A DNA stretch of 64,000 nt from Rotaria macrura. Taxonomy: Eukaryota; Rotifera; Eurotatoria; Philodinida; Philodinidae. The stretch covers positions 806 through 64,805 of the forward strand of contig OENT01000030.1 in NCBI GenBank assembly GCA_900239685.1. The letters run 5' to 3'. The notes under the pieces were generated by a model. It was not told the DNA's origin and searched no databases. It saw only the letters and a program-made list of their open reading frames with translations. Numbering within the stretch: position 1 is the first letter of the stretch; the number at the start of each line of letters is the position of its first letter. Positions 1 through 11,994 of the stretch are shown piece after piece. A program made the position numbers and the translations under genes.

Positions 1-12
1 CCCCCCCCCCCC
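1..12. repeat. Poly-C run at window start
   Basis: Twelve C residues open the window, followed at once by ordinary AT-rich sequence. It may be a homopolymer tract or an assembly edge; nothing else supports a function. Confidence 0.6.
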
Positions 13-272
13 GTTTTCTTCATGAACATTCCTTAACGAAACGGAAGTTTTCTGATCATTTATAGGAAATCAATTATTGAAGGGTGTGGACGCGGCTATA
101 ACCATGGGTACGGGTCTACACTTCATATGCCCACCGACACCATCGTGTTCTCTATGTTGTCATAATGAAATAAAATTCCATTAAAATATGTATCCTGGTC
201 TGTATTGAAAACTTTATTCCACAGATAATTCTGATCAACCTTGAAGAATCTTCCTGATTCTTGACTGTTGAC

Positions 273-1179
273 TTATTGATGATTCATGTATTGATAAACA
301 GTGACACCTGTCCAGCATCCAGTTAGGAGTTGACCACCAGAATAATGCCATGTGTGAAATTCTTTTCTCATCACAAATTGAAGATCAGCTAGATTCTGGT
401 ATGTTTTTGTCTCGCTGACTTGAAATATTTTAACGTTTCCATCGTGAAGATAACTCACAGCATCAGCAGTCATAGCAGGTGGAACTGAACCTTTATACAC
501 GGTAGTACCATCAGGAAAAGCTAATGTAGTTTAAAACATGAAACGAATAAGTGACAATATGGTAGCAGAAAAAAAGAATTTCATACGAGGATTTTGGTAA
601 GGACAATCGACTCCTACTCCCCATGGTCCATTATAATCTTGTGGATTTACTTTTTGACCAAAGTCAAAATGAGTAGAACCTGAAATACAAATTCAATTAA
701 TTCATTTAGATTCTGTTGTTTCGTTTCATTTGACTGATCTGAATAGAAAAACATACAAATCTTTTTTGTGCTTGTTCATTGTTCGAAAAGCACTCAAAAA
801 CGAAATGGAATCTTAATTTGATTAAAGAATCAAATAGATGATAATTCTCGTTCTTAAGAGTACAGGTATGTGCCTAGATCTAGTCTATATGAAATGGAGT
901 TCTACTTTTCCTCCTACCCACCTACACCCTCTAGGAGCTTAAGAAACAGTCTTTTTGGAGTTTTAGTCCCAGCTAATCACAGAATCCTACATCTGGGGTT
1001 AACTTAGACGCATGAAGTTTACTTCGTTGCAATCTGTTTATGAAAACCGGAGATAGATCCTAGTGAACGTAAGTACTGCAGCGACGAAGCACTGACATGT
1101 GAGCGAAACAGAAGTGTTGCAACTACAATATGACTAATCAGTCATTCTATTTCTCTTTAAGAATAGACATATACCTACC
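273..1179 (-). CDS. Unrecognised protein, three 3'-terminal exons (partial)
   Basis: Three exons join in phase on the minus strand: one ending at 1179 (5' limit unclear, perhaps about 1203), then 587-679, then 273-520 with stop TAA at 273-275. Donors GTAGGT and GTATGA and acceptors TTTCAG and ATTAG are all present, and the joined frame has no stop. The readable C-terminal part has about 120 residues. It runs from YFNDNHGSTHFDFG through NGPWGVGVDCPYQNPPFPDG to a Trp-rich tail ending YQYMNHQ. It is rich in Gly, Tyr, Trp and Asp and has two Cys, which would suit a secreted or luminal protein, but I do not recognise the family. The first exon and start codon were not found. The GTG near 498 is not a start, because the frame continues upstream through the splice site. 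Confidence 0.6.
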
Positions 1180-1215
1180 GTGATTGTCATTAAAATATTC
1201 CACTGATGTCACAAA

Positions 1216-3171
1216 AGAGAAAGTTGAAATTGATAATAATATATAATATATAAATAAATTGCGCATAATTAGTTTTTTTTCTCAAATTAAAATAATATTC
1301 TGCTGTCTATTCGAGGAAAGTTTGTTGGTAGAAAAATGAGACAGATTTTGAATTCGTTTAGAGCAGCTGTCATTTTCACAAAGATAAGATAAAACGCACA
1401 ACAGGTATCGAAAATCATTCTTAAAATCATACACACGACACTTTGTGCAAGATACTATGCAGCATACGTCACGCTCTCACTGACTTTATGTGAGTGTGCG
1501 TGTGGTTTTATGTCGATGAAAATGAGATGCACATGTGCCCCCTTATTCGAGAAAAATCAGAATAGAAATTCTGCTGCTTAGATTAATACAGATTTCTAAA
1601 ATTTTCTTCCATTTATAACAAAGCAGGTAATATAGAAGTATTAGGTGTTGACTGCGGTTCAAGTACATGAAAGGATCAATGCGAAAATTAAGAATATTTT
1701 TCATGAACAATATCATAATAATTTTCCATAATATTGGTGTTTTTCGTGTAAAAGAAAAATCATCGTTTATTCAATCATCATGTAGATCTACTTGAGAAAT
1801 ACTGACGCCTTCAGAGTTGATGTTATCTTCATCGGGGACAATATGAGCATTATTTGAAATATTATGCTGTTCTTCATGAAAAGATTTCCCTTATTCGCTT
1901 TCTTTCTTTTTGTCTATACATATTTACGTAATATTCAACATTCATTATTTCTTTTCTACATGTTCATCTCATATTTTTCATTAGATAGAAAGCATTTAGA
2001 AAAATATTGTCATTTTTCACCAAGAAATAATTACAAAACTATACAATGAGTTAATTATCGTTACCAAGAACGCACTGATTTAAGAAAAACTAACGGTCAT
2101 CATCAACCAGCAGTTATCAAAAATTGATTTAATCAGATCTCTTGGGATTTTCGAATGCAACTTTGAGCATTTTTTAGATGAATTCCACAATGCTACGCAT
2201 TGAAGGGCTATATGATTGTGCTAGTATGGATTTAAATTAGATTAGAAATTAACATATAGATGAGCATGTAACTGAAAATGAGGGCGAATATACGATTAAA
2301 AACTTGGGTGTCTTCAAAGATCATAACCATATATTATTAGTTATTGATTGAAAAAGCTTAAATAAAAAATGATAAAAGGTCCTTGTAACGTTCTCATGGA
2401 CCAGAATATCTTTATTCGTCAAGAGAAGTAACGAAGCGAGAAATATTGATAGAAAAAATAAGAATATTTCAGAAGAACATTGATTCCTAGTATGCAGTTG
2501 GGGGAAAATACATTAAATTTAAGTTTTCCATAAATACCATATATTTATTACAGGACAATAGAAAGTGTTAACTGAACATTAAGACACAAAAACAATTTCA
2601 TTATCCGATCCCAATTCCAATTCCAGTAATATCTTGATATTTCGACCATTAAATTGTACTAAGTTGTGTATAAGTTTCATTCTTGAACGTAACAACAACA
2701 ATTCAAAGAAGCAGGTAAATAGTGATAGTAAACATGGTTCTGCAATGACCAGGTAAATTTTGAAAATGAATTCAATCGGAATGGCTGAAATATCAAGATA
2801 TGATTGAATAGGAATATCGCATAATGAGATTGTTTGTTTCTTTTTGTCCATTTAACATTCATTTTTGTCCTGTAATAATTATATGATATTTGCTTATAAA
2901 CTAAAATGTGGGATTTAATCTGATAGAAAATCAATCTCATTTCAGAAAGATTATTTATACCTTTCATTGAACCATTTTCATCTAATGCAGAGTTCAATTT
3001 AAAATGTTTTTTTATTAAACAAGTTTAATAGGTTTTTGACATTCAATGACATAAAATTTTCTCACTAAAACTCAACAGAGGACAATAATCATCTTTATGC
3101 TACATAAGAATACACATATATTCTGTTGATCGAATTCCCTTATTGAATTTTCTTGGAGCTAGCTTACTTAC
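1216..3171. other. AT-rich stretch without a confident gene
   Basis: Open frames are short. A minus-strand frame at 2579-2851 (about 90 codons) follows a plausible acceptor near 2876. A donor-like AAG|GTATAAAT sits near 2961. These could be downstream exons of the ART/TPR-type exon at 3172-3295, but no phase-consistent join was found. Nothing else is supported. Confidence 0.4.
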
Positions 3172-3295
3172 CGGTATTCTGAGCACTGAGCTCTGTCCAT
3201 TCATCATGTTGATCTATTCTGGTACACAAGATGTAGATGCTATCAATATGAGTAATCGAATAGATGTGAGGTATTATTTTTTCTGTCATCACGCG
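3172..3295 (-). pseudogene. Internal exon of rotifer ART/TPR-type N-terminal domain
   Basis: A 124-nt exon has a clean acceptor (CATTTTAG before 3295) and a strong donor (GTAAGT after 3172). Its peptide begins RVMTEKIIPHIYSITHIDSI, continues YILCTRIDQHDEWTELSAQN and ends TG. The core, Ile/Leu-Asp-Ser-Ile-Tyr-x-x-Cys followed by His-x-x-Trp, is one I associate with the N-terminal domain that bdelloid rotifers carry before ADP-ribosyltransferase or TPR repeats; that link is from memory. A matching first exon lies upstream at 6443-6625. The middle exon expected between them was not found, and three transposon remnants occupy the gap. I infer a disrupted gene, although a hidden small exon could restore it. 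Confidence 0.5.
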
Positions 3296-3772
3296 CTAAA
3301 ATGAGGAACGATTTCTTTTTTTTAATTTGCAGTTAGAGAAAACTGAAAGAAAGATATATCTGTGCCCATATATGCCTGACAGTACCAGAGAAAAGCTCAC
3401 TTCACGCTCAAGTAATATGAAATAGAAAATAGAAGGAAAGAAGAGGGAAAATAAAGACAAGAAAGAGGATTAAATGACCACTAGAGATATATGAGATGAC
3501 ATAACAGCAGCTTCAGATATTAACACATATGCTGGAAGAAAAGAGACAAACAACTAATAGTGAACGGACCCATAGCAGGGGATAAGACTTGAACAACAAC
3601 TGTAAAAAAACAAGACCTGACAACCAGATGGAAGAGGACAAGCACATATAGTAGCGCAGGAGCAGAAGCACAAACACGGATAAAACAAAATACAACAACT
3701 GGCATGTCAAAGATAGAGGAGACATAAAAAAAGAGAAAGAAAAATAAATTTTAGAAAAGGCAGAGAAAGAGA

Positions 3773-4432
3773 TCAAAAGGTTTCTGGGAAATCACTGAAT
3801 AGCTCAATTTCTTCTGATGGGAATTCTATTCTAGTATCAGTTGATGGATTCTGATCTAACCATTCCCAGCATTCCTCTAAGGCCGTTGTGTGTTCCTTAA
3901 AACGTTTCGATCGTCTCAATCCTTTGATTCGCTATTCTCCACTTAATCATTCTGATCTATGTAAATTTAAGAGTAGTTGTTGGGTAAGTAGTTCCCCATC
4001 TGTAGTACTCATTAGGGCTCTGGCATACATTTGCCAGTACTTAGTGCATCTATTGCTAAGAGAAATTTCGTTGCAGACGAACTCGAAAAAGTGATCCGTC
4101 CAATGCTGGCAGTGCAATACCCACTTTAAACATGGGGCATAGAAGTGTTCTATATAGTTACGTTGGCATTCCGTTAAGAGCGGGGAAATTGAGAACAGCC
4201 GTGTGAACAGGGACAGGACGTAACACGAGAAGAGCACTCTTCTGAGTTCAGCTGATGAGGTTCCAAAAATAAGACTGGTGTTAATCATCCCTATTCTTTG
4301 CCTTATTTTCAAAAATGTCTTATTGATCATTAAAGACCAGCCCAGTTTTGTACTGACCCAATAACCCAGATATTTAAACGAGGCGCACCATTTAATATGG
4401 TGGCCTGTAAAATGAGGAATGATTTTGTGCAA
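3773..4432 (-). mobile_element. Decayed LINE: C-terminal part of non-LTR reverse transcriptase
   Basis: The 161-codon frame at 3947-4432 carries the segment that follows the polymerase core in LINE ORF2 proteins: FKYLGYWVSTKLGW followed by IRQRIGMINTSL, then a Cys/His-containing helical tail. Below its TGA at 3947-3949 the same frame continues past one more stop into coding-like sequence (KEHTTALEECWEWLDQ onward) and ends at TGA 3773-3775, so the element is an old relic with nonsense codons. The polymerase Asp motifs are absent: the copy is truncated upstream, where sequence to about 4515 shows frame breaks. A fold-back element starts right beside it. Confidence 0.75.
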
Positions 4433-4499
4433 TGGACGTCGGCAAGAAAATTAATGCATTCATCGCGTCCCATGAATGTCCTAGTCAGACAAATTAGGA

Positions 4500-4702
4500 A
4501 AAAAACGGGTAACAACGCATCGAAAATTTAACGTAAAAAACATCGGCGAAAGCGCACATTTCTACGCGTTCATAACGCGTTAAAGTTACTAAACGAACAT
4601 TTTTTCGTTCAAAAATTAAACGCGTTGTGAACGCGTAGAAATATGCGCTTTCTACGATTGTTTTTTCGTTCAAAAATTCACGCGTTTTTACGTTATTTTT
4701 CT
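4500..4702. mobile_element. Fold-back/MITE-like element, ACGCGTT family, copy 1
   Basis: Two arms, 4548-4583 and 4616-4652, are inverted copies differing by about two mismatches and one extra base. Weaker inverted similarity extends outward to about 4500 and 4702, giving arms of about 85 bases around a loop of about 32. The motif ACGCGTT recurs in both arms. No coding capacity is visible, and target duplications were not identified. Confidence 0.7.
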
Positions 4703-6079
4703 TTTGTTTGTCGCAATTGGCCAGCCATCAAGTATTCTTCTATTTTTTTTCATTTCTTGTTATCTGCTGATGGTACCTTGTTTGTATTTCAATTATTATC
4801 AGTTAGTGATGATTTCCGAACTTATTGCGTCAACCAATATTCGATCCCAAGGTGTGTAGTATGAGAGTCGAATGTGTTGTCCATTCGACTAGTCTTACGA
4901 ATGTAAGTTTAATTGAAAATACTATTCCAATGGAATAGAATTAGGCCCAGAAAATGAAATGAATTCTGATCGTTTCTTGGGATGCCTCATAAAATTGAGA
5001 ATTAAGCGTGCATTAGCTGCGTTTGAGCTACCCTGAGATACAAAAAAAAACTAATATTCATCTGAAACATATGCTTATATTTCTTTAGATGATTAATAAA
5101 ATTTTTTCAGAATCGTTTTTTAATTATTTTAACAGACACTTCGAAAACTGTATCCTCTAAACATATTTTGAAAAAATCAATCAATCAAATTTTCAAAAAT
5201 CTTTAAAACAATATATATAAGTATCTAACAGAAAATATACAGTTTTTCTAGACGCATTTGAAAAATGTATGAATATGTTTTAAGAATATTTTTAAAAGGT
5301 ACGTACATTATTTTAAATATTTTCAGAATATATTTAAAAATATGTTTCGGAATTTCGATATGCGAATTTAATCAAAAATATATGTTCATCGAAAATATTA
5401 TATCTTTCCTTTTTAAATATCAGGATAACTCTTTGTTCCAAAAATATGTCTGTTTTACCATAAATGAACATATTCACGTTTTAGTAGAAATGAGAATTTT
5501 TACTGAATTCAAAATATGCTGCTGGTAGATTTTAATTTCTACTAATGGGTTCGCAGGATAAGACCGAAAAATTGGTCACTTCAAAGATTTCATTCTCAAT
5601 GGACTAAAAAGACAAATCATGAAATTCGGCACAGTTCTGTATGCTTATTTTATTTTTTGTTAAGTGCAAGAAACTTTTCATAGATCGAATCACAGTAAAC
5701 GTTGTACGTAATAAAACTTGTTCGTAGACCAACGCGTTAAATCTCGTGAAATTAGAGTTGTTAACGGATAGAAAAGCATAAATAAGAAAAATATCCACGT
5801 GTTTTAATTCTTAAATATTGCAACGCATTCAAGAAATCTTGAAAACGTCGTTTTAAAGAAATTTACACACGGTTGGAGCTAGTTATTTTCAGACGTTTGT
5901 TTGACTGGGTAGTATAAAATTTTCATAAAGCACAAAACGAGCAACAACTATGTTCATAACAATCAAAATAATTGTAGTGAAAAACACATCCGAATTCAAA
6001 CCAATGTGAAGGACTGTACTCATACATCAGCTTTACATTATTACTCTAAACAAAACATAATGAGTAACAATTGAACACA
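4703..6079. other. No confident gene; likely intron or debris between two exons
   Basis: I read the minus strand here for the exon that should link 6443-6625 to 3172-3295 and did not find it. The open frames at 5265-5528 (+) and 5604-5798 (-) are Phe/Ile/Lys-rich AT artefacts without splice context. Confidence 0.4.
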
Positions 6080-6405
6080 TTAAATAGCGTTAACACGAAT
6101 ACGCGTTAAAAACACGCGAGAGATCATACGCGTTTAATTACTTCTAGAAAAATACGCTTTAAAATGCGTTTTTTCACAGATATTTTCGCGTTATTACGCG
6201 TTCGAATTTTCGAACGCTGTAAAACTCCGGAATGTTGTACGAAATACGGGTAAAAACGCATAAATTTACAAAAATCTAACTCATTTTAACTCGTTTGGAA
6301 AGTATAACGAGTAAAAATGTGTCGGAATATCGTAAAAACGGCGTTTTAACGCTGATACGTCGTTTTAACCCTATTTTAACGCGTTTTTAAAATAACGTTG
6401 TCTGC
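6080..6405. mobile_element. Fold-back/MITE-like element, ACGCGTT family, copy 2 (diverged)
   Basis: Repeated ACGCGTT and CGTTTTAAC motifs surround a short hairpin at 6198-6217 (9-bp stem, TT loop). The string ACGGGTAAAAACGCATAAAT near 6246 resembles ACGGGTAACAACGCAT near 4505 in copy 1, so the two belong to one family. The right edge lies near GCAGACAACG at about 6400. The internal sequence has no ORF. Confidence 0.55.
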
Positions 6406-6442
6406 CTGGGGTATGAATGTCATTGAAGATGCCTTGTAGTTG

Positions 6443-6625
6443 TTACAAATTAGCTTCATAACATTCATTAGTTGGTTCAGTATGGGAATTCAACCATATA
6501 AGGCGGCAATCGTGAAACATTTGTCGCCTTGGGCTGTCTTTATACGATTTTAAAACTGATGTGAACAAGAACTCTTTTTTCTTCTGATCATTCATATTGC
6601 TTTCAGGGATAAATTGATCCGCCAT
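6443..6625 (-). pseudogene. First exon of rotifer ART/TPR-type gene
   Basis: The frame opens with ATG at 6623-6625 (MADQFIPESNMNDQKKK). It reaches DCRLIWLNSHTEPTNECYE and then EANL before a stop at 6443. A donor (AATTT|GTAACA) lies at the end of the frame, so the true exon probably stops a codon or two before the stop. The Leu-Ile-Trp-Leu motif followed by Asn/Glu/Cys spacing resembles the start of the bdelloid domain represented again by the exon at 3172-3295 on the same strand. The exon order is right (first exon, gap, third exon), but the gap is filled by repeats. The family link is from memory and should be treated as a hypothesis. Confidence 0.45.
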
Positions 6626-6639
6626 AAAAAAAACTATGA

Positions 6640-7760
6640 ATAACTATTTTATTGTTTATACAGATGCAACTATTTATATGTTTCCTTTCGATGTGTTTCT
6701 TTTCTTTGTTCCTACTATGCGCAACATATTTTGTCGTTTGTTGATAATCAAAGATGCGCGGTTCACCAGCTTTCTCTCAAAAATATTAACTTTCATTGAA
6801 GAGCACAAGAAGTACAAAAAGCAAAAGCTATTTATTTATTGGTGTTCGCAACAGAAGGACAAGAAAAGGCTGCAGCAGCATTTTTTGTATTGTTCACTTT
6901 TTTTTCTTCGCATTTCGGTTTTTCATTCGTTTAATCAAAGACTATACGTAAGCAGAACGTTATTCATCGTTATCTATTTTTCTTTTTGTATTACATTACT
7001 GTGTAACCAATGAATTTTGTTATAATAAGAAAGAGAAAAACAAATTTACTTACATATTTATTCATAATGCAGCGGAACGGTAGGGTAATATCCATTGCAT
7101 TTCACTGACACTTTTCCCCTTTAGAATATACGCACCTATATATAGCTTCTTCTTTATGATGTGGATCTGAACGATGTTGATTTTGCTTTCCCTTCTTGTG
7201 TATGAACATTACGTAAGATTGATGTGTTCAAAGTGATATTACATATGATCCACTTTCTCCATTCAAGAAAATTCAAAGTTATTAAAAAATCTCAGAACTT
7301 AAGTAGTGAATATGACTATTGTTTGATCATATAAGATTGGATATATTTGTATATTCCATCGTAGTACTTCCAAATTATTTTGCAAAAAACATGATGTTGT
7401 TCTTTGAATCAGTAAACAAAAACTAGCAAGAAATACACGATAAAGATATTAATCACTAAAGAAAAATCTATGAGATTAAAAAAGACAATAAAATTCATTT
7501 CAAGTAAACAAATAAAAATAAAATTAAGTTATCGAATTTTATTTTCGCATGCAATTTTATCAATGTCTTTCCTATTAGAAGAATATGAATAAGAATGGTA
7601 GTGTGAATAAACTCAGATTCTTATGCAAACTAAATTAATTTGGTCCTATATCAATATCCTTACGTATAGCGGACGTTTACAGAGCAAAAAATCGTGTCGA
7701 CGTCGTCGATATCTATTTATAACTACATTCTTTGATTGAATGTTTTCTGAATATTTACAT
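6640..7760. other. AT-rich, no supported gene
   Basis: An open frame of 125 codons (+, 6636-7013) is Phe-rich and lacks splice signals or family motifs. I see no RNA gene or repeat here. Confidence 0.4.
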
Positions 7761-7784
7761 ATTTATGGATGCAACAAATCTTGA

Positions 7785-8222
7785 ATGGATTTGGGATTTA
7801 TCACCAAATTTGTGAGGTTTGAACTTGGATTTGATTTTGGTTTCTGGATTTTTAGTATGATTAGAACTGAGTTCCTAGCTATGGATTTCGTCTAGATTTG
7901 GATCACAGGATTGTCTATATTACTTTTTTCAGCTTAGATTTGGATTTGGGATTTTTTTTCCGTCGAACATTAGTCAAACTTTGTAGTCGTACTACATTGA
8001 AACCAAATCCAAATCCTAAACCCAAATCCCAAATCTAAGACCCAAATCGATATCTAATCTAAACAATTTTATATCAACATTTGTAGCTTGAGATTCTTTT
8101 CTCCCTTCGAAGACTTCATCTTGAAAATTCTCATCCGATTTGGATAACTTAAGACCAAATCAAAGCCTAAATCCAAACCTATTTGTACCAAATCCCAAGG
8201 CCTTGGATTATTTTGACCCCTA
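7785..8222. repeat. Degenerate GGATTTGG fold-back repeat
   Basis: The left half (about 7785-7960) repeats GGATTTGG-like words on the plus strand. The right half (about 7998-8222) repeats their complement CCAAATCC. A small hairpin, TGTAGT-cgt-ACTACA near 7982-7996, sits at the junction. The two halves form a large imperfect inverted repeat of a short degenerate unit. No ORF or target duplication was identified. Confidence 0.6.
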
Positions 8223-8229
8223 TACATAT

Positions 8230-10489
8230 CAAGAGCAAAAGCGATTAATAAAAGAAGTATGTTGATAACGACGACTAAAAATTTTTCGATTTTCATTACT
8301 ATTTTCTCTTTTCATGCATATGCTTTGAGTGAAATATCATTATGCAGGTGCAGCGTGTCAAAAAAATGAATACTCACTCAATGGAATGTCAACTTTTTTC
8401 GTTATCTCGTTGATCGTGTTTGATTTCATTTCATCAAGAGTATTTTATCTCACTCCTTTGTAAAACGTTGGAAAATTTGTATGAAGAAAAAATACTTGAA
8501 GACTGATTCGATACTATTCAGTCAATTTCAACAACTTGTGTTTCCACGTATCAGTAGTTAATTCTCCTGAACAGTTCAAATCAATGACAAGCAAGTTCAA
8601 TGTATTCGCCTCTTCTCTTGCTTATCAACAATCGGAAAGGTCGAAAATTAAATAGCATGATAATAATATAAAAAGTGCACTTGTATTAAAACTATTCAAA
8701 GCTATGCAGATTTAATATCGCCCTCGCATTTCATGTTGTTGATTTATTTAAACATTGAAACTGTTATTAAAGAGAGCTTCGCATTACAATTACTTAGAAT
8801 ATAAGCAAAAGAACGAACATAAAGAAATGAAAAAAACAGCCTTTTGAAAAATCTAAAATAATAGACAACACATTAAAAGTCGTCATAATGACTTCTCAAT
8901 TCTTTCTGCGAATTCAGAACAAATATTGATTTATGTTTTGATATATTATTGTTGAGCTGCCAAAGATTATAATTTTATAATTGAGTTCACTCACAAAAGA
9001 AAGATATTTTTCAAGGATCAATACTTTAGACATAATAGTTTTCAATTTCTTATTTGTATGAAAGTAATTATAATGTATAAAATCATATTTTATAGGTGGA
9101 ATATGACGAAAACGTAGAGTCATAAATTTTAGTAATGAAAAACGTTTTTAGGAGAAAATACAAGATTGAATCATAGTCAAGATAAAACCATAATAAAAAT
9201 GAAGTCGATGTCAATGAAACATATTTCTCAAATTATAAGATTGTATTTCATAGACTGATTATAAACCTATCCAATATTATGTTTTTAATCGAACAAGACA
9301 ATGACTGAATTGATTTTATCGATTGATGATCATAAAATTTTTAATATGGTAGTTTCAGACAATTTTTCTTAGTTGTACGCTTATGCCGTATATTTTTCAT
9401 AAAATAAATAGCAGACTTCAATAACAATTACTGATATCAATGACTGAGAATTTTTCAATATTTACTTGTATAAATGAAACGGGTCATATTTTTCATTTCA
9501 ATAAGTAAGAAGTAAAATCGTAGTTTTTATTCAGCGATTATAAGTAATTAGTTATTTTTAATTTTTTGTTGATTCGGAACGTATTGTACTGGATACACAC
9601 TTTTAATGTCTTTTTTTTTTATTCTAGGAAGAATTTTCAATTCTAAACTCACTATTTAATCGAACTATGATTTAAATATGATGTTTAGCTGAGTAACTCA
9701 ACCATAAAATTCACATATGCATGTCTGATTATCAAGGTGAATACCTTTTTAAATAAAAATTAGCTACTGATAGCATTCTCACTCATAAAAGTTTTGATTC
9801 AATAAAAAATATTCGAATTTTACAAGAAAACAGCATGGTATTTACTGAAGTGGAATGGAGAAAAGAAATAGAGTAAAATGATTTTTTAAGGGCAAAATAA
9901 TTCCGATAGTAAACTTCGTAATTGATTAGCAATCTAGTGTACATTAGTTCTTTGTAGCTAACATTTTAACAAAAAGTAAGTAGCATATATATAATTTATA
10001 TTCATGAATATGTAACAGTAAAATAAACTTGTTTTTAGTTCGCCTTTAGATTAAACTATGCTCAACGACGAAAACGTTCTTGGATTGTAGATCAGATACA
10101 AGTTCTCCTCAAAACTAGACTGTCTTTTGATTACATTAAAATTTGATAAATATAAATTATTCTGTAAAAATACATGAAGAAGTGAAATGTAAGAACACAG
10201 AGCAAGAAATCCACAATGAAGCGACTCGGAGAATTTTTAGTGCTATTCGACAACAATGCAACAAGAAACGTTATTGTTATATGGACTAATAAAAATAATA
10301 AGAGAACTATCAGAACGAATTTCTGAATTAACTGTAGGATAATCACAGTAATTGAGATCGATAGAACAGCAATAGCATAGTATAAGTATTACCAGCATAA
10401 GAAACAATTAATAGGTGTACTAAAATATAAATCTCATGTAGTTGTACTTGTGGTAGTACTTCAATGAATAGGAAGGATTAAGTTTTTAG
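8230..10489. other. AT-rich, no supported gene
   Basis: Only short, Ile/Phe/Asn-rich open frames occur. I found no splice-bounded exon, transfer RNA or clear repeat. Confidence 0.35.
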
Positions 10490-11357
10490 TTAAACCGTTA
10501 TCAGTGGCACAGTATCACAAAAGTGAGTAAAAAGCAGATTTGTGCTCAGTTCGCGTTTTTTTGTCGGGAAATTCTGATATTATTCGAGCTGTTGGTGTAG
10601 TTCAGATTTAGAATTACGGAGTGACTCTTGTAAATATTTTGATCTGCCAACTGAAATTTAACCTACTCGTAAATGTATTAAGTATATGTAAGTGATCTTC
10701 GGTAGTGCCTGAAAGCTGCCTGCCATGGTCTGTGAGTAAGGAAGATGCAAATTTTTGCCCAATATACTTCGACGCTCCTGTCAAACCGTTTTTTACAAAA
10801 CGCTTAAGAGAATTCCGGTTGATGAAGCTTCTTTCGTATTTTTTGACTATTTCCTGATTTTCCCGTTGAAAAAAGCTACATAGAGGAAAACCGAAGTACA
10901 GAACTTCCCTCTGAATTATTTTCTAATATACAGCTTCTGTTATCACTGAAATACTTCAAAAGCTTCAATCGAAAAAAGCGTTCTCTTGTCGTTAGACATG
11001 TGTGCGGCAGGCTTTTGTAATAATTTTGGCACTAACTAAGAAAAATTGTATCGCTATTACTCTGCCTGATCTTGTAGAGTGAAGTAACTTCTACCTTTCT
11101 ACTTATCGAGATGTCAGATTGTTAAAAAATTCATTTTTTTTGCACTTTATAGATAATTAAGTCATTTTTTAATAATCGGCATTTTCAAAAAAGAGTCTTA
11201 CCGCTTTGAAACTTTCAGTACGTCCTGATACTCACAAAAGGGATTTATGGCCAAAATTTTTACACGGAACATGTATAGATGCAGTTTTTTACGAGACTTG
11301 GGCCCAGCGAGCAAAACCATAAATAGTCGTAGCCGTTGCAGGAAATCATCTTAGCCC
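10490..11357 (-). pseudogene. Decayed coding relic (function unknown)
   Basis: Several minus-strand stretches read as protein, but in shifting frames and with stops. From the 5' side they include DDFLQRLRLFMVLLAGPKSR running on to DVLKVSK before a donor-like GTAAGA near 11202. Next come KLLHSTRSGRVIAIQFFLVS, then ERFFRLKLLKYFSDNRS, then SKYLQESLRNSKSELHQQLE. The last piece is KKRELSTNLLFTHFCDTVPL, ending at TAA 10490-10492. Charged, helix-like composition and non-AT-biased codons suggest a former gene. It lies just downstream of the Thr-stalk gene on the same strand but in incompatible frames. The family is not recognised. Confidence 0.4.
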
Positions 11358-11994
11358 AAACCCTCTTCGTTCGATGTGTAAGATACTTATTTGTACATAA
11401 TCGAATATAGCATGGTATACAGAAAGCTATAGAACATCTTTTGCCAAAAAACAATATTCAGGAAATGAAGCACTACTGCACTATCATGAATATCCTCAAT
11501 AACCCATTCATTATCGATCATCTGGTATAATAAAGATACTTAGGTAGTAGCCATGATATCGATCAAGATCTTGTCTATTTTTATATTTTCATTCAGTGAT
11601 TTGAATATCCATCGAAGCGAATTACTCACATTTTATATTTTACAACTCCCATTTACAATGAACCTGCAATAGGGTTATCATATCCAACTATGTTGGTGAG
11701 TCAACACCGTATTCTTCATTAAAAATGATTTATTCAATTTTCAAGATTCAATCAAATTAATCACATTACAAAATCACAAACAAGGATTCCGTTGGAAAAA
11801 CTGCCTATTTGAAGAAAAAGTGTCCTTTCTGATATAATTGCCAAGGAACACGAAACAATAGTCTAGGACTCGAACTCGAACCGAAGACTCTTGTCTCTTT
11901 CGTTTCACTGGAAATGATCCTCCTGTTTTCGATTTTGAGAAAGAAACTAGAACTTTTATACTGGACTACTGAAAGTTTAAGACCAACTTGAATT

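Noticed and set aside
3513-3776. Minus-strand Phe/Leu/Ser-rich ORF of 87 codons
   Set aside because: It is a pyrimidine-rich strand (purine-rich on plus) without splice context. It is probably the decayed 3' part of the LINE or low-complexity sequence.
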